Of a DNA stretch of 64,000 nt, positions 62,211 through 64,000 are shown piece after piece. The stretch spans positions 620,001 through 684,000 of the forward strand of contig OZ239145.1 of NCBI GenBank assembly GCA_965194535.1, written 5' to 3'. A program made the position numbers and the translations under genes. The notes beneath the pieces are model-generated. The model searched no databases. It was not told the origin of the DNA and was given only the letters and a program-made list of their open reading frames with translations. This stretch comes from Verrucolacustris abundans. GTDB lineage: Bacteria > Verrucomicrobiota > Verrucomicrobiia > Methylacidiphilales > Verrucolacustridaceae. Each line of letters starts with the position of its first letter. The first letter of the stretch is position 1.

Positions 62211-63737
62211 ATGAATCGGCTTTTCTTTCTTTCTCTGTTTCTTGGGATTCTTTCCTTTGAATTGCGGGGTGAACTCACCCTTCATCCCTTGATTGGGGAC
62301 CATGCGGTTTTTCAGAGGGATGTGCCTTTTCCAGTGATAGGAAAGTCAGATCCTGGCTCGGAAGTAATCGTGAATTGGCAAGGGAAAGATTTTAAGGCCA
62401 AAGCAGGAGCGGACGGGAAGTGGTTGGTTCGTTTGGATCCTTCCCCCGTGAATGAAAAAGGGCAGGTCCTGAAGGTAACGTCTGGGATAAATTCGATCGA
62501 AGTTTCCGACATTCTGATCGGGGAGGTTTGGCTGGCGAGCGGTCAGTCGAACATGGAGTGGAAGTTGAAGCAGATCGGAGCCCAATCGTTAGAAGCAGAA
62601 AAGGCAGAAGATCCGCTTTTGCGCTTAGTGGGGATTTCCCATGCCCCTGCCCACGATCCTTCCGACAGCGTAAAGACCACCTGGAATTTGAGCACAAAGG
62701 GCTCGGCTTTGAACTTTTCCGCTGTGGCCTACTTCTTTGGCAGAGATCTGCGCAGGGATCTTAAAGTTCCCGTAGGTGTGATTCAGAGTGCGGTGGGAGG
62801 AACTCCCGCGGAGGCTTGGACGCCTCTCGAATTTCTGAAAAGTGATGCCGCTTTCGCCAAAGCGGTAAATGACCGGGATGAGTATCCCAATTGGTATCCC
62901 AAACTTGTCGCCAAATATGAGAGAGATGAGCTCGCGTACAATCTGGAAGTCAAAGAGGCGGAAAAGACCGGAGCTAAGCCTCCCAAAAAGCCACGTGCTC
63001 CTCATGCCCCTGATAAGAACCCCAATTTAGCATCGGTCCTATGGAATGGAATGATTCATCCTTTGGTACCATATCCGATTCGTGGAGTGATCTGGTACCA
63101 GGGGGAGTCGAATGCATTCCGTGCGGACGTGTATGAAAAACTTCTAACGGGAATGATTGGATTTTGGCGGAAGGCATGGGGACAGGGGGATTTTCCATTT
63201 CTGATCGTTCAGCTCACCGACTTTAACTACAACGAGGATGGTGCTACCGGAGTCAAGTGGGCTCAATTGAGGGATGCTCAAAGTGCTGTGGCGGATCATG
63301 TGCCCCAGACAGGTTTGGCTGTGACTTTAGGTTTGGGCGATCCTGAGAACATACATCCTAACCGTAAAATGGAGGTGGGTGAGAGGCTGGCTCTTTGGGC
63401 GAAGAAGATTACGTATGGGAAAGACGTGGTGTGCCAAGGTCCGGTCTTTGATTCGGTGAAATATTCTGGTGGGGAAGCCATCGTTTCATTTCGTCCCCTG
63501 ACGGGAGGGCTGAAAAGTTCGGATCAGAAGGAAGTGGGGGGATTCGCCGTGGCGGGAAGTGACAAGCAGTTTAAGCCCGCCCAAGTGAAGTTAGATAAAA
63601 ATCAGGTAATTCTGAAATCATCCGAAGTGGCAAATCCAGCTTTTGTCCGTTACGCGTGGTGCAATCGTCCGGCCGATGCCAATTTGACGGATGAGTCGAA
63701 TCTTCCTGCCCGTCCCTTTCGAACCGATACGGATTAA
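62211..63737 (+). CDS. Sialate O-acetylesterase-type secreted SGNH esterase
   Basis: Signal peptide (MNRLFFLSLFLGILSFELRG), then an N-terminal beta-sandwich with HPLIGDHAVFQRDVPFPVIG. The SGNH catalytic block begins LASGQSNMEWKL with Ser, and GVIWYQGESNAF and LGLGDPENIHPNRK carry the conserved Gly/Glu and the His. Family members deacetylate sialic acid or plant and algal sugars. It is the last gene of the operon 11 bp after the beta-helix gene, so removal of O-acetyl groups from that polysaccharide is likely. Confidence 0.88.
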   Translation: MNRLFFLSLFLGILSFELRGELTLHPLIGDHAVFQRDVPFPVIGKSDPGSEVIVNWQGKDFKAKAGADGKWLVRLDPSPVNEKGQVLKVTSGINSIEVSDILIGEVWLASGQSNMEWKLKQIGAQSLEAEKAEDPLLRLVGISHAPAHDPSDSVKTTWNLSTKGSALNFSAVAYFFGRDLRRDLKVPVGVIQSAVGGTPAEAWTPLEFLKSDAAFAKAVNDRDEYPNWYPKLVAKYERDELAYNLEVKEAEKTGAKPPKKPRAPHAPDKNPNLASVLWNGMIHPLVPYPIRGVIWYQGESNAFRADVYEKLLTGMIGFWRKAWGQGDFPFLIVQLTDFNYNEDGATGVKWAQLRDAQSAVADHVPQTGLAVTLGLGDPENIHPNRKMEVGERLALWAKKITYGKDVVCQGPVFDSVKYSGGEAIVSFRPLTGGLKSSDQKEVGGFAVAGSDKQFKPAQVKLDKNQVILKSSEVANPAFVRYAWCNRPADANLTDESNLPARPFRTDTD

Positions 63738-64000
63738 GGGCTTTCCTTTATGACTTGGTGGAGGAGTTTTCCGCCATCGTCATAAAACGAAAAGGTGAGA
63801 TGTGACGTCCCTTTAGAATTTTGGGATAGATCAACATGCAGAAATCCGCCCGTGGGGTTGGGGTAGAGATAAGGCTGGCGAATGGTGGCTTGGGGATCGG
63901 TGGAAGTAGGGTCTCCCGGAGCGATTCCGCGAATCGCGTTTTCATCGTTGAGAGCTCCGCAACAAAGCTCCTCTACGCCGCTTGGATGAATGCTGTGATA
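63734..64000 (-). CDS. C-terminal fragment of a secreted protein with a T9SS-like sorting domain
   Basis: An uninterrupted frame of 88 codons enters from the right edge and stops at 63734, overlapping the esterase stop. The end reads PYLYPNPTGGFLHVDLSQ and later FSFYDDGGKLLHQVI, resembling the start of the type A sorting domain of type IX secretion cargo (YPNPxxG, then YDxxGKLL). It ends earlier than a full domain. The rest lies outside the window, so the protein cannot be identified. Confidence 0.6.
   Translation of the reverse strand, partial: YHSIHPSGVEELCCGALNDENAIRGIAPGDPTSTDPQATIRQPYLYPNPTGGFLHVDLSQNSKGTSHLTFSFYDDGGKLLHQVIKESP

Overview
The window looks like a chromosome segment of a Verrucomicrobiota bacterium. 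This is inferred from gene content: an LL-diaminopimelate aminotransferase route to lysine, a divergent DXS, a PEP-CTERM protein, a pseudopilin with a long non-pilin body, and several polysaccharide loci without SusC/SusD genes. No 16S gene is present, so rank below phylum is not attempted.

Positions 1-21,300 are ordinary core genes in short, often overlapping operons: a diacylglycerol-type glycosyltransferase (cut by the window edge), dnaB, maf, a cysteine-less TlpA-like lipoprotein, a sigma-54 response regulator, an Rlu pseudouridine synthase, a YmdB-type phosphodiesterase, xseA-xseB-dxs, argG, a DEAD-box-type helicase, an MMPL exporter, dapL, panC-amidase-murI and a PDZ protein. Next comes the tmRNA gene ssrA (21,323-21,675).

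Positions 21,656-45,350 form an integrated island of about 23.7 kb. It is bounded by a 21-bp direct repeat, one copy being the 3' end of ssrA and the other lying at 45,330-45,350. A tyrosine recombinase sits at the left end. An XRE regulator and an excisionase-like protein sit at the right end beside a repeat-rich intergenic stretch. No conjugation or phage structural genes are seen. The cargo reads as a complete alpha-1,3-glucan utilisation system: two GH87-type alpha-1,3-glucanases (a lipoprotein and a 1,558-codon multidomain protein), a GH71/GH99-like lipoprotein, a secreted esterase, a GH65 disaccharide phosphorylase with beta-phosphoglucomutase, an MFS sugar transporter, two surface proteins sharing a new N-terminal domain with the giant GH87, a pseudopilin-like protein, a TPR protein and two sugar-type regulators. 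A palindromic operator (core TTTACGTAAA) occurs four times, each time at a promoter region of the island, including in front of the island LacI gene. A second motif (GTGTATAG) lies at the promoters of two surface-protein genes and of the GntR/LacI hybrid regulator.

Positions 45,500-64,000 return to the chromosome. A vWA membrane protein is followed by galactokinase, a DUF4380-type protein and an FMN-dependent hydroxy-acid dehydrogenase, then divergent fucI and fucP and a LacI regulator. A tight four-gene operon follows: MFS transporter, cytoplasmic GH2 enzyme, secreted beta-helix protein and secreted sialate O-acetylesterase-type esterase. This suggests use of a fucose- and galactose-containing, O-acetylated polysaccharide. 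A convergent fragment with a T9SS-like C-terminus runs off the right edge.
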